Assembly: GCF_024723735.1 (NCBI RefSeq)
Contig: NZ_JANQDU010000001.1
Coordinates: forward strand, 930,001 to 994,000
Direction of reading: 5' to 3'
Length of the DNA stretch: 64,000 nt
From: Frigidibacter sp. ROC022
GTDB lineage: Bacteria; Pseudomonadota; Alphaproteobacteria; Rhodobacterales; Rhodobacteraceae
The position numbers were made by a program, and so were the translations under genes. Below the pieces are notes generated by a model. It ran no database searches. It worked only from the letters and a program-made list of their open reading frames with translations, and was not told the DNA's origin. Shown one piece after another: positions 17,458 to 27,762 of the stretch (its first letter is position 1; each line of letters starts with the position of its first letter).

Positions 17458-20400
17458 CTATTCGACGGTCAGCGGGCGTGTCGCGATGACCCCGCGGCCC
17501 TGTCCCAGCACATAGCGCAACTCGTAGCTGCCGGGCTCTTTCGGCAGCGGCACCGCCAGTGGCTGGCCGTTCCGCGTATAGGCGAAGGTCAGCTTCTTGT
17601 CCGAGCCCGGCACCGCCACGGCGATATAGTCATTGGCGTAGTTCGGCCCCTCCCACTCGACCATCAGCTTCTCGCCCAGCTTGACGGTCGCCGGAGCGGT
17701 GAGACTGGCCGAGAGCGGGCTCAGCGTGATCGTCCTGCTGGCCAGCACCTGGTCGGGCTTGCCCTGGCCGACATAACGGATCTCGTAGGTGCCTGCCTCG
17801 ACCGGCATCAGCAGCGGCAGCGGCGATCCCTGGCGGCTGTAGGTATAGCTGAAATAGTCGTTCGGGTCGGCGCCGGGCAAGGAGACCGCGATGAAGTCGT
17901 TGCGGTTGTCGGGGCCGCTCCAGGTGACCTGGATCGTTTCTCCGGCCACCGCCTCGGTCGGCGCGGACAGCGAGACCTCGGCCGCCACCACCTCGATCTT
18001 CCGTGAGGCCAGCACCTTGTCGGGGCGGCCCTGCGCGACATAGCGCAGCTCATAGGTGCCGGGGGTCAGCGGCATCGTCACCTTGGCCGGGCTGCCGTTG
18101 CGGGTATAGGCGTAGTTCTCGTATTTGTTCGGATCCTCGCCGGGACTGGCAACGCTGACGAAGTCGTTCCTGTTGCCCGGTCCGGTCCAGGCGATCTTCA
18201 CCTCGCTGCCGGCGATCACGGTCTCCGGTGCCTCCAGCGTCGCGCCGACCTCGACCACCGAAATGGGCCGGGAGGCCAGCACCTTGTCGGGGCGGCCCTG
18301 CGCGACGTAGCGCAGCTCATAGGTGCCGGGAGTCAGCGGCATCGTCACCTTGGCCGGGCTGCCATTGCGGGTATAGGCGTAGTTTTCGTAGCTGCCTGCA
18401 TCGGCGTCGGGCTTGGCGACCGAAATGTAGTCGTCCCGGTTGGCCGGTCCGTCCCATATGACCTTGACCTCGCTGCCGGCGCCGACTTCTTCGGGTGCCT
18501 CCAGCGTCGCGCCGACCTCGACCACGGTGATGGGCCGGGTGGCCAGCACCTTGTCGGGCGAGCCGTTGGCGACATAGCGCAGTTCATAGGTGCCGGGGGT
18601 CAGCGGCATCTTCATCTTGGCCGGGCTGCCGTGGCGGGTGTTGCTGTAGTACTCGTAGCTGCCGGCATCGGCGTCGGTCTTGGCGACCGAAATGTAGTCG
18701 TTCTGGTTGTCCGGTCCGTCCCAGATGACCTTGACCTCGCTTCCGGCGCCGACCTCTTCGGGCGCTTCCAGCGTCGCGCCGACCTCGACTACGGTGATGG
18801 GTCGGGTGGCCAGCACCTTGTCGGGCGAGCCGTTGGCGACATAGCGCAGTTCATAGGTGCCGGGGGTCAGCGGCATCTTCACCTTGGCCGGGCTGCCGTG
18901 CCGGGTGTAGCTGTAGTGCTCGTAGCTGCCCGCATCGGCGTCGGTCTTGGCGACCGAAATGTAGTCGTTCTGGTTGTCCGGTCCGTCCCAGATGACCTTG
19001 ACCTCGCTGCCGGCGCCGACCTCTTCGGGCGCTTCCAGCGTAGCGCCGACCTCGACCACGGTGATGGGCCGGGTGCCGATCACCCGGTCGGGCGAGCCGT
19101 TGGCGACATAGCGCAGCTCATAGGTGCCCGGGTCCAGCGGCATCGTCACCACGGCGGGATTGCCGTGCCGGGTGAAGGTATAGGCTTCGTATTGCCACGG
19201 CTCGGAATCCGTCTTCGAGACCGAGATATAGTCGTTCTGATTGCCCGGCCCGGTCCATGTGACCTTGACCCGGCTGCCGGCCCCGGCGCTGTCGGGCGCC
19301 TCCAGCGTGGCTGAGATGTCGGTGACGGTCAGCGGCTGGCTTGCCAGAACCCGATCCGGCGAGCCATGCGCGACATAGCGCAGCTCGTATTCGCCGGCCT
19401 CCAGCGGCAAAGTCAGCTCGAGCGGATTGCCGTTGCGGGTGTAGGTATAGGTGACATAGGTCCCGGCGGTCTCGCCGGGCTTGGCCACAGAGATATAGTC
19501 GCTGGGATAGTCCGGGCCGTCAAAACCGACCTTGAAGGCCGAGCCGGCACCACCCGAGGCCGCCGCGTCCAGCGTCACCGCGAGATCGGTGACGGTGATC
19601 GGGGCGCGGGCCAGAACGATGTCGCCGCGTCCGGTGATCGAGGCGACATAGCGCAGCTCGTACTGGCCGGGGATCAGCGGCATGATCAGATCGGTCGGCG
19701 CCCCTTCGGCGGCATGGCGGTAATTGGCGTATTCGTAATCCTCGCGGTCCAGCGCCGCGACGGAAATATAGTCGCCGCCATCGGTATCGGGGTCGGCGGT
19801 CCATTCGACCTTGATCGTGGCGCCGATCGGCGCCTCGGCCGGACCCGAGATGGTGGCCTGCGGCAGCAGTTCCGGCAGCACCAGCCGCACGGTCATCGGC
19901 ACGGTGCCGGGGCGGAAGGAAGCTTCAGCCGTCGCCTCGTCGGCGAGACGCAGCACCGAAACCGTGTAATCGCCGGGCAGGAGCTGAAGTTGCGGGTCGG
20001 CATCCGAGCCGTCGTTCTCGATCACCGCGCCCTCGGGGCCGGTAACGGTCCAGATCAGCCCGTCGCCGATCAGCGGCCCGGTTTCGCTGGCGACATGCGC
20101 CTCGAAACTGACGGTCACCGGTTGCGGGGCCACGGGCTCGGGCGGTGCGGCGGCCACCTCTGTCAGCGCATCGGCCAGGGTGGCGGCATCCTCGGCGGTC
20201 AGGAACTTGCCGCCGGTCTCTTCGGCGATGCAGCGCATCTGCGCCATCGCGGTGACATCGCCGGCGACATCGAAGCCGACGACATGGGCGGTGAAGTTCA
20301 CCCCGGTCTCTTCCAGGATTTTCGCGGCGGCGCAGGGATCGGGGTTGCAGGTCTCGATCCCGTCCGAGACCAGAATGACGGTGGCGGCGTTCTCGGTGAA

Positions 20401-20781
20401 CTTGAGCGCCTCGGCCGCCGCGATGACGGAATCGGTCATCGGGGTCTTGCCCTTGGGCTTGATCGCCTCGACCGCGGCCCGGATCGCGGCGCGGGTGTCG
20501 GGGCCGGGTGCGACGACCGTCTCGATATCCGAACAGTCGCCCTTCCTGCGGTGGCCATAGACCGTCAGGCCCAGGTTCTGGTCGGCGGGCAGGTTGTCGA
20601 GCAGGTCCGCGACCACTTTCTGCGCGATGGTGATCTTCGCCACCCCGTCGATCTGGCCCCACATCGAGCCCGACCCGTCGAGGACGAGGATCGTGTCGGC
20701 ACGATCCTGTGCCAGGGTGGGGGCGGCGGTGAGGCCGACCAGGCAGGCCATCAGGCAGGCGGCGAGGCGCGAAAGGAACAT
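17458..20781 (-). CDS. Secreted von Willebrand A protein with nine tandem Ig-like repeats
   Basis: A 1107-residue protein: signal peptide (about 1-24), vWA domain (about 28-200) with the metal-binding MIDAS residues D35-x-S37-x-S39, a threonine in GKTPMTDS and D140 in SDG, a linker domain (about 215-307), then nine tandem repeats filling residues 308-1107. The repeat consensus is APxxVxAGxxVxVxWxGP, then NDYIxV, then YTRxGxP and PGxYELRYV. The start at 20781 was chosen because it begins the signal peptide, with GGAGA 7 bases upstream; the frame stays open into the upstream gene, but that part is only a shadow. The location is periplasm or cell surface, with a likely adhesive or scaffolding role. 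No lipobox is seen. Confidence 0.9.
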   Translation of the reverse strand: MFLSRLAACLMACLVGLTAAPTLAQDRADTILVLDGSGSMWGQIDGVAKITIAQKVVADLLDNLPADQNLGLTVYGHRRKGDCSDIETVVAPGPDTRAAIRAAVEAIKPKGKTPMTDSVIAAAEALKFTENAATVILVSDGIETCNPDPCAAAKILEETGVNFTAHVVGFDVAGDVTAMAQMRCIAEETGGKFLTAEDAATLADALTEVAAAPPEPVAPQPVTVSFEAHVASETGPLIGDGLIWTVTGPEGAVIENDGSDADPQLQLLPGDYTVSVLRLADEATAEASFRPGTVPMTVRLVLPELLPQATISGPAEAPIGATIKVEWTADPDTDGGDYISVAALDREDYEYANYRHAAEGAPTDLIMPLIPGQYELRYVASITGRGDIVLARAPITVTDLAVTLDAAASGGAGSAFKVGFDGPDYPSDYISVAKPGETAGTYVTYTYTRNGNPLELTLPLEAGEYELRYVAHGSPDRVLASQPLTVTDISATLEAPDSAGAGSRVKVTWTGPGNQNDYISVSKTDSEPWQYEAYTFTRHGNPAVVTMPLDPGTYELRYVANGSPDRVIGTRPITVVEVGATLEAPEEVGAGSEVKVIWDGPDNQNDYISVAKTDADAGSYEHYSYTRHGSPAKVKMPLTPGTYELRYVANGSPDKVLATRPITVVEVGATLEAPEEVGAGSEVKVIWDGPDNQNDYISVAKTDADAGSYEYYSNTRHGSPAKMKMPLTPGTYELRYVANGSPDKVLATRPITVVEVGATLEAPEEVGAGSEVKVIWDGPANRDDYISVAKPDADAGSYENYAYTRNGSPAKVTMPLTPGTYELRYVAQGRPDKVLASRPISVVEVGATLEAPETVIAGSEVKIAWTGPGNRNDFVSVASPGEDPNKYENYAYTRNGSPAKVTMPLTPGTYELRYVAQGRPDKVLASRKIEVVAAEVSLSAPTEAVAGETIQVTWSGPDNRNDFIAVSLPGADPNDYFSYTYSRQGSPLPLLMPVEAGTYEIRYVGQGKPDQVLASRTITLSPLSASLTAPATVKLGEKLMVEWEGPNYANDYIAVAVPGSDKKLTFAYTRNGQPLAVPLPKEPGSYELRYVLGQGRGVIATRPLTVE
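17461..19860 (-). repeat. Coding tandem repeat array, period 267 bp
   Basis: Nine consecutive units inside the vWA gene. The first is 93 codons, the next seven are exactly 89 codons (267 bp) each, and the last is 84 codons. The landmark CGCCGACCTCGAC recurs at 18243, 18510, 18777 and 19044, each 267 bases apart. Units 4 (18781-19047) and 5 (18514-18780) differ at only three amino acids, indicating recent duplication; outer units are more diverged. Confidence 0.93.
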
Positions 20782-20870
20782 CTGGAAATCTCCGGTCAGA
20801 ATTGCCGGAGGATAACCTGTCAGCTGACTTTGCGTAAAGCCCTTCGCCGTGGCGAGCCGCCGCGCTGCCC

Positions 20871-21899
<1,029 letters not shown>

Positions 21900-22024
21900 G
21901 GGTGAATACTCCACTCTGCCGGGGCATCCGGCGGGAAGCGGCGCGTTGCGATGCCGGGGCAAAGTCAGAGGCCGCAGGTTGGTCGTCGGGTCAGGGGGGC
22001 GGCAGGCCGGGAGGCGCGTGCGGC

Positions 22025-22046
22025 GGGGCGGCGTATTGCCCGCCCC
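22025..22046 (-). terminator. GC-rich hairpin after the zeta-subunit gene
   Basis: GGGGCGG (22025-22031) pairs with CCGCCCC (22040-22046) around an 8-base loop in the 190-base gap between the zeta gene and bmt. No T-tract follows on the minus strand. Confidence 0.35.
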
Positions 22047-22089
22047 GGCGCCCGATCGTCCGGTAGCCCGCCAGGGGCCCGAGGCTGGC

Positions 22090-22404
22090 TCAGGCCTCGT
22101 CCATCAGCTGGGCCTTCGCGGTGGCCAGAAGCTCGACCATCTTGTTGCGGATGGTGTCGTCGTCGGCCTTGCCCGCCAGATCGTTCTTGATCTTGCGGAA
22201 CACGTCGGCATCGCCGGCTTCCTCGAAATCGGCCTTGATGACTTCCTGGGCATAGGCCTGGGCTTCCTGGTCGCCCTTTCCCATCAGCTCGGCGGCCCAA
22301 AGGCCCAGAAGCTTGTTGCGGCGGGCTTCGGCCTTGAACTGCATTTCGCTGTCATGGGCGAACTTGTTCTCGAAGGCGTTTTCGCGGTCGTCGAACGTGG
22401 GCAT
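22090..22404 (-). CDS. F1F0-ATPase inhibitor zeta subunit (DUF1476)
   Basis: A 104-residue helical protein, the same length as the zeta inhibitor described in Paracoccus denitrificans. It begins [18 protein letters not shown], the N-terminal segment that in that protein inserts into the F1 catalytic interface and blocks ATP hydrolysis. The remainder is a four-helix bundle ([20 protein letters not shown] onward). The start at 22404 was chosen by this N-terminus; upstream in-frame codons are antisense shadow. It is divergent from purC across a 226-base gap. Confidence 0.93.
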   Translation of the reverse strand: MPTFDDRENAFENKFAHDSEMQFKAEARRNKLLGLWAAELMGKGDQEAQAYAQEVIKADFEEAGDADVFRKIKNDLAGKADDDTIRNKMVELLATAKAQLMDEA

Positions 22405-22557
22405 CGCTGTGTCCTTTGGCTGGGCGCGTCTGTGCCCCCATATGCAAGGCCGGGGCCGATCCCGCAAGGGGCAGGGCGGCCCGGCGACGAAAATCCGGCC
22501 CCGATCCCGGTCGGGCAAGGGGGCGGGCCGGTGCTTCGGTGCCTGCACGGCTCTGCC

Positions 22558-22586
22558 TTGCGGCACTGGGGTATCCGCGATAAAGC
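22558..22586 (+). promoter_or_regulatory. Candidate purC promoter
   Basis: TTGCGG (22558-22563) and TAAAGC (22581-22586) with a 17-base spacer lie 45 bases upstream of the purC start, in the divergent region shared with the zeta-subunit gene. Confidence 0.35.
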
Positions 22587-22630
22587 AGCCGCGACGGGCA
22601 GTGCCCGCCGCCCACCTCCCGGGAGAGACC

Positions 22631-23392
22631 ATGGCGCGCCGCAAGAAAATCTACGAAGGCAAGGCAAAAATCCTTTACGAAGGCACCGAGCCGGGCACCT
22701 TCGTGCAGTATTTCAAGGATGACACCAGCGCCGGCGACGGGGCCAAGAAGGCCCAGATCGACGGCAAGGGCGTGCTGAACAACCGCCTGAGCGAGTTCTT
22801 CATGACCGGGCTGAACCAGATCGGCGTGCCGACCCATTTCATCCGCCGCCTGAACATGCGCGAGCAGCTGGTCCGCCAGGTCGAGATCATTCCTCTGGAA
22901 GTGGTGGTCCGCAATGTCGCGGCCGGCTCGATCAGCAAGCGGCTCGGCATTGCCGAGGGCACGCCGCTGCCGCGCCCGATCGTCGAATACTATTTCAAGG
23001 ATGACTCGCTGCACGATCCGATGGTCAGCGAAGAGCATGTCATTGCCTTCGGCTGGGCCAGTCAGCAGGACCTCGACGACATCATCGCGCTGGCGCTGCG
23101 GGTGAACGATTTCCTCTCGGGCGTCATGCTGGGCGTCGGCATCCGGCTGGTCGATTTCAAGATCGAGATCGGGCGGATCTGGGAAGGCGATTTCATGCGC
23201 CTGGTCGTGGCCGACGAGATCAGCCCGGACTCCTGCCGCCTGTGGGATATCGAGACCGGGCAGAAGCTCGACAAGGACGTGTTCCGCCGCGACCTGGGCA
23301 GCCTCTCCGACGCCTATACCGAAGTCGCCCGCCGGCTGGGCGTGCTGCCGACCAACGTGACCCATTCGGTCAAGCCGACGGTCATCAACTGA
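22631..23392 (+). CDS. purC: Phosphoribosylaminoimidazole-succinocarboxamide synthase
   Basis: A 253-residue SAICAR synthetase, which joins CAIR and aspartate with ATP in purine synthesis. It has the N-terminal [11 protein letters not shown] nucleotide-binding segment, [11 protein letters not shown] and [10 protein letters not shown], and the characteristic [12 protein letters not shown] near residue 197. ATG 22631 follows GGGAGA by 6 bases; upstream in-frame codons lack the family sequence. purS starts 26 bases downstream, so the two are one transcript. Confidence 0.97.
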   Translation: MARRKKIYEGKAKILYEGTEPGTFVQYFKDDTSAGDGAKKAQIDGKGVLNNRLSEFFMTGLNQIGVPTHFIRRLNMREQLVRQVEIIPLEVVVRNVAAGSISKRLGIAEGTPLPRPIVEYYFKDDSLHDPMVSEEHVIAFGWASQQDLDDIIALALRVNDFLSGVMLGVGIRLVDFKIEIGRIWEGDFMRLVVADEISPDSCRLWDIETGQKLDKDVFRRDLGSLSDAYTEVARRLGVLPTNVTHSVKPTVIN

Positions 23393-23418
23393 GATTCTGA
23401 CAACGGAAGACCCCTAGG

Positions 23419-23658
23419 ATGAAAGCCAAGGTAACGGTGATGCTGAAGGCGGGGGTTCTGGACCCGCAGGGTGAAGCGGTGCGTCATGCGCTCGGGTCGC
23501 TGGGCTTCGCGGGGGTCGAGAAGGTCCGCCAGGGCAAGGTGATCGAGCTTGATCTGGCCACCACCGACAGGGCCGAGGCCGAGGCCGAGGTGACGGCGAT
23601 GTGCGAGAAGCTGCTCGCCAATACGGTGATCGAGAGCTACCAGGTCGAGATCGGCTGA
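23419..23658 (+). CDS. purS: Phosphoribosylformylglycinamidine synthase, PurS subunit
   Basis: A 79-residue subunit of the three-part FGAM synthase (PurS, PurQ, PurL), where it helps channel ammonia from PurQ to PurL. It shows the family pattern KVTVMLKAGVLDPQGEAV at the N-terminus and VRQGKVIEL in the middle. It lies directly behind purC. purQ, normally the next gene in this group as I understand it, is displaced about 4.1 kb downstream behind two unrelated genes. Confidence 0.96.
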   Translation: MKAKVTVMLKAGVLDPQGEAVRHALGSLGFAGVEKVRQGKVIELDLATTDRAEAEAEVTAMCEKLLANTVIESYQVEIG

Positions 23659-23746
23659 AAGTCCCAAGCGCGCCGCGCCATGCCGCCGTGCTTGACTCGC
23701 CGCGCCCCGCGCGCAACCCATGATCTGCACAGATCGGGGAGGCATC

Positions 23747-24784
23747 ATGCGCGCAGCGGTTCTGAAAACCTATCGTGAGGATCTGGAACTGAAGGAGGTT
23801 CCCGATCCGGACTGCCCGCCCGATGGCGTGGTGTTGGAAGTCGCCGCCTGCGGCATCTGCCGCTCGGACTGGCATGGCTGGAGCGGTGAGCACCCCCGGG
23901 TCAAGCCGGGACAGATTCCCGGCCACGAATACTGCGGCACCGTGATCGAGGCCGGAAAGGACGCGCATTACAAGGTCGGCGACCGGTTGGTGGCGCCCTT
24001 CATCCTGGCCTGCGGCTCGTGCCCGTCCTGCCAGTCGGGCCACCAGAACACCTGCCCGAACCAGCGCCTGCCCGGGTTTGTCGAGCCCGGCGCCTTCGCG
24101 CAATACATCGCCGTGCCGTTCGATCACAATCTTGCCCGGCTGCCCGAAAGCCTGACGCCGGAACTGGCGGCGGGGCTCGGCTGCCGGGTCACCACCGCCT
24201 GGCATGCGCTGACCGGCCGGGCCGCCCTGGCCGGGGGAGAGTGGCTGGCGGTGCATGGCACCGGCGGCATCGGCCTGTCCTGCCTGATCCTCGGCAAGGC
24301 GCTCGGCGCCAGGGTCGTGGTCGTCGACGTTGTGCAGGAGAAGCTGGACCATGCACTGGGGCTTGGCGCCGAAGCGGCGGTGAACGCGCGCGACGGCAAT
24401 GTTGCCGAGGCGATCCGCGAAATCACCGGCGGCGGCGCCCATGTCAGCGTCGAGGCCCTGGGCATCCAGCAGACCGCCAATGCCTCGCTGGAATGCCTGC
24501 GCCCGATGGGCCGGCACGTCCAGGTCGGGATGCCGATCGGCCATACGGCGGTCATGGAGATCAACATGAGCGCCATCTACATGAAGAACCTCGCCGTATT
24601 CGGCACCCGGGGAATGCCGTCCTGGCGCTACCCGTCGCTGTTGTCGCTGATCGAGGCGGGCCGGGTCGATGTGCGGCCGATCGTGTCCCGGCTGGTGCCG
24701 CTCTCGGGGGCCAGCGCCGAGCTTCGTGCCTTCGACGGGCCGACGGCGCCGGGCACCGCGGTCATCACCGATTTCCTGAACTGA
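23747..24784 (+). CDS. Zinc-dependent medium-chain alcohol dehydrogenase
   Basis: A 345-residue MDR-family oxidoreductase. Catalytic zinc ligands are C38 (CGICRSD) and H60-E61 (GHEYCG); the structural zinc site is C89, C92, C95 and C103, with standard spacing. The coenzyme motif GTGGIG is near residue 170, and the acidic V-D of VVVVDV points to NAD(H) rather than NADP. ATG 23747 follows GGGGAGG by 4 bases. It sits between purS and purQ without functional relation to purine synthesis. The substrate is unknown; threonine, polyol or alcohol dehydrogenase activities are all compatible. Confidence 0.93.
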   Translation: MRAAVLKTYREDLELKEVPDPDCPPDGVVLEVAACGICRSDWHGWSGEHPRVKPGQIPGHEYCGTVIEAGKDAHYKVGDRLVAPFILACGSCPSCQSGHQNTCPNQRLPGFVEPGAFAQYIAVPFDHNLARLPESLTPELAAGLGCRVTTAWHALTGRAALAGGEWLAVHGTGGIGLSCLILGKALGARVVVVDVVQEKLDHALGLGAEAAVNARDGNVAEAIREITGGGAHVSVEALGIQQTANASLECLRPMGRHVQVGMPIGHTAVMEINMSAIYMKNLAVFGTRGMPSWRYPSLLSLIEAGRVDVRPIVSRLVPLSGASAELRAFDGPTAPGTAVITDFLN

Positions 24785-24918
24785 ACGGCTGAAACCGCGC
24801 TGCCATCCGGGGCGGCGGGTGACAAATGCCGTCACGGCAGGCTTGGGGCTGGACAGGGCGCGCCCGGGGCGGGACAGTTGCGCAGTGCGGCGCGCGCCGT
24901 GCGCTCTGGGAGTGTGCC

Positions 24919-27531
24919 TTGCCGATACTGTCGAGATTTGCCCTCTGCTTCTGGCTGGCGTTGGCGGCTGTCACGCTCGGCGGCGGCCCGGCGCTGGCAC
25001 AGGCCGATGCCGAGATCCGCGACCAGATCCTTGCCGGGCAGCCCTCGCAGCTGGTCACAAAGGCCAAGGCGGGCGATCCCTACGCACAGCTCGAACTGGG
25101 CACCAATCTGGCGGAGATCCTGCAGGACGCCAGCCTGCGCGAGGCGATCTACTGGCTGGAGGCCGCCTATGACCAGTTCGACGCCATGTCGGGCGACGTG
25201 CGCCGCAATGCCGGTGTGGCGGCCTGGAACATCGGCTATGCCTACAAGGACCTGAGCGATTTCGACGAGGCGCTGGTCTGGTTCGACGCGATGCTGGCCA
25301 ATGCCCGGGAGCTGTCGCATCTGCGCGACAGTGACTGGCGTATCGCCTCGGCGCTGGAATTGCAGGGCCTGACCCTGCTGGACCTGTCGCGCTACCCCGA
25401 AGCGCTGGCCAAGTTCGAGGCCGCCCGGAGGATCTTCAGCGGCTGGACCGGCGGCGGACCCGAGGCGACGGGGGACTACTACATGGTCAATGTCGCCTCG
25501 ACCTGGCTGCACACCGGGATCGCGCTGGAGCATCAGGAACGTTTCGAAGAGGCGATCGCGGCCTATCGGAAGGCGATGGATCTGTTCGAGCAGTCCGAGG
25601 GCCGCGAGGCCGGCGGATATGGCTATGCGATCGGCAATATCGGCGTGGTCTACTGGCGCATGGGCCGGTTCGAACTGGCCCGGGCCTGGATGGAACGCGG
25701 CTTCGAGTTCGACCTGGTCTCGGATGGCGATTTCAGCATCAACGCGACCAAGTCGCGGATCAATCTGGGGCTGGTCTCCCTGGACCTCGGCGATGTCGAT
25801 CAGGCGATCTATTGGTCGATGAAGGCGCTGCCCTGGATGGTGGCGAACCGGCGCCAGAGCCTGAGCGATCAAAGATGGGTCTTCGAAACCCTGCAACGCG
25901 CCTTCGCGAAGAAGGGAGAGATCGACCGCGCGATCCTGTTCGGCAAGATGGCGGTCAATGCGCAGCAGGAGATACGGGCGCTGAACGACTCGTTGAGCGA
26001 ATCCGAAACCGAAGGGCTGCGAAGCGAATGGCGCCGGCTCTATCAGGACCTCGCCGGGTTGCTGATCGGGCAGGGGCGTCTCTCGGAAGCCCAGGCGGTG
26101 CTGAACATGGAGAAGGAGCAGGAAGTCTTCGAGTTCCTGCAACGCGACGGCACGGCCGATCTGCGCAAGACCCAGTCACTGCTGTCCGACAGCGAACTGG
26201 ACCAGCAGGCGCGGCTGACCGCGCTTGCACAGATTCCGGTGGCGGCCGAGCAGGAATTGCAGCGGCTCTATGCCCTGGATGACGACGGCGTCGCCACCGA
26301 CGAGGACCTGGAACAGATCGCGGTGCTGGAAGAGGCGCTGCAACGTGCCACGGATGCCTTCGATGCCGCGGTCGAGGGGTTTCTGGCCGAAGTCGGCACC
26401 GAGGAACGCGGCAGTTTCGAGGCGCAGTTCGACTCGGTCGGCACCTATCAGGACATTCTCGACGAACTCGACCGGCCGACCGCGATCCTGCAGATCGCCG
26501 CCCTGGACGATGCGACGCATCTGTTCCTGACCCTGCCGGGCATCTCGGAACATTTCGAGGTCGCCGTGACCCGGGCCGAACTGGCCGGGCTGGTCTTCGA
26601 GGCGCTGCAGGCGATCGAGGACCGCGACGCAGAGGTGAAAGTGCCGCTGCGCAGGCTGCACGACCTGCTGGTGGCACCGGTGCGCCCGGCGCTCGAAGCG
26701 GCGGGGATCGAGGTGGTGATGCTCAATCTCGACGGCTTCCTGCGCTATGTGCCCTTCGCGGCGCTTTATGACGGCGAGGGCTATCTGGTCGAGGATTACG
26801 CCCTGGCAATCTATTCGGCGGCGGTGCCGACCCAGTTCCGCCGCGGTGGCCGCGATGCCGACAGGACCGCCGGCTTCGGCGTCACCAAGGCCTTTCCCGG
26901 ATTCGACGCCCTGCCGGGAGTGAAACGCGAGATCGAGCGGATTTTCGGGGCCGAGGGCGGCGTGCTGGCGGGAAAGACCGGGCTGGACGAGGCCTTCGAC
27001 GAGGCCAGCCTGAAGCGGACCCTGCGCGGCAAGCCTGAAATCCTGCACATCGCCAGCCATTTCGCCCTGCAACCGGGGCAGGAGGATGACTCCTTCCTGC
27101 TGCTGGGCGATGGCGCGCATCTGACCCTTGCCACGATCCGCAAGGAGCGGGCGCTGCGGTTTCGGGGGGTGGACCTGCTGACGCTCAGCGCCTGCCAGAC
27201 GGCCCGGGGCGGCGACGGGTCCGAGCTTGACGGGTTCGGCGCCACGGCCCAGCTCTCGGGCGCCAGCGCGGTGATGGCCTCTCTCTGGCCGGTGGCCGAC
27301 GAGGCGACGCCCCGGCTGATGGCGCTGTTCTACCGCAACATGATCGAAGGCGGGATGGACAAGGCCGAGGCGCTGCGCCAGGCGCAATTGTCGATGCTGG
27401 CCGAAGGTGGCGCCGGCGGCGGTGGCGAACGGTCGGGCAGGCCGATCCGGCGCGGCAGCGGCAAGGGGTCTGTCGGGCTGGACCATCCCTATTTCTGGTC
27501 GGCCTTCGTGCTGATGGGCAACTGGCTGTAG
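24919..27531 (+). CDS. Exported TPR-CHAT domain protein
   Basis: About 870 residues: a signal-peptide-like N-terminus (LSRFALCFWLALAAVTLGGG then ALAQ, about 1-30), tetratricopeptide-type helical repeats at about 45-400, a helical linker, and a C-terminal CHAT domain from about 560. The caspase-like catalytic dyad is visible as H714 in HIASHFAL and C759 in LSACQTARGG. TTG 24919, with GGGAG 6 bases upstream, was chosen because it places the signal peptide first; ATG 24826 in the same frame is an alternative. CHAT domains are clan CD cysteine proteases. The partner and substrate are unknown. It ends shortly before an inverted repeat and purQ. Confidence 0.88.
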   Translation: MPILSRFALCFWLALAAVTLGGGPALAQADAEIRDQILAGQPSQLVTKAKAGDPYAQLELGTNLAEILQDASLREAIYWLEAAYDQFDAMSGDVRRNAGVAAWNIGYAYKDLSDFDEALVWFDAMLANARELSHLRDSDWRIASALELQGLTLLDLSRYPEALAKFEAARRIFSGWTGGGPEATGDYYMVNVASTWLHTGIALEHQERFEEAIAAYRKAMDLFEQSEGREAGGYGYAIGNIGVVYWRMGRFELARAWMERGFEFDLVSDGDFSINATKSRINLGLVSLDLGDVDQAIYWSMKALPWMVANRRQSLSDQRWVFETLQRAFAKKGEIDRAILFGKMAVNAQQEIRALNDSLSESETEGLRSEWRRLYQDLAGLLIGQGRLSEAQAVLNMEKEQEVFEFLQRDGTADLRKTQSLLSDSELDQQARLTALAQIPVAAEQELQRLYALDDDGVATDEDLEQIAVLEEALQRATDAFDAAVEGFLAEVGTEERGSFEAQFDSVGTYQDILDELDRPTAILQIAALDDATHLFLTLPGISEHFEVAVTRAELAGLVFEALQAIEDRDAEVKVPLRRLHDLLVAPVRPALEAAGIEVVMLNLDGFLRYVPFAALYDGEGYLVEDYALAIYSAAVPTQFRRGGRDADRTAGFGVTKAFPGFDALPGVKREIERIFGAEGGVLAGKTGLDEAFDEASLKRTLRGKPEILHIASHFALQPGQEDDSFLLLGDGAHLTLATIRKERALRFRGVDLLTLSACQTARGGDGSELDGFGATAQLSGASAVMASLWPVADEATPRLMALFYRNMIEGGMDKAEALRQAQLSMLAEGGAGGGGERSGRPIRRGSGKGSVGLDHPYFWSAFVLMGNWL

Positions 27532-27566
27532 GGGGTTGGCCGGGTCGCCGGATTGTGTCGGGGCAT

Positions 27567-27648
27567 GGTGCGTGCGAGCACGCACCCTACGGGCCCTCCA
27601 GACAACGGTGGTTCGTCGCGCGGTGTAGGGTGCGTGCTCGCACGCACC
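27567..27648. repeat. REP-like element: 24-bp perfect inverted repeat
   Basis: The arms are 27567-27590 and 27625-27648, perfect reverse complements 34 bases apart. Each arm itself is a near-palindrome of the form GTGCGTGC-N2-GCACGCAC followed by CCTAC. A third partial copy (CCACGCACC) follows at once. Related sequences occur at 36204-36274 and 48112-48131. It lies between the CHAT gene and purQ and could end transcription or serve as a recombination or protein-binding site. Confidence 0.85.
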
Positions 27649-27762
27649 ACCCACGCACCACGCCCGCACCAAACCGACGCCTTTCCCCGCGTCTCCACTC
27701 TGGTCGCGCGCGGGAATCTGCGCTAAGGGCAGGGCATCCGCCAGCGCCAAAGGGGACCGCCG

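Noticed and set aside
17461-19860. The 267-bp repeats as a CRISPR-like array
   Set aside because: The repeats are contiguous, coding, and without spacers; they encode protein units.
23680-23740. Heat-shock-like promoter (CTTGAC and CCCAT) before the alcohol dehydrogenase
   Set aside because: The spacing between the boxes does not fit a sigma-32-type or a housekeeping promoter well enough.
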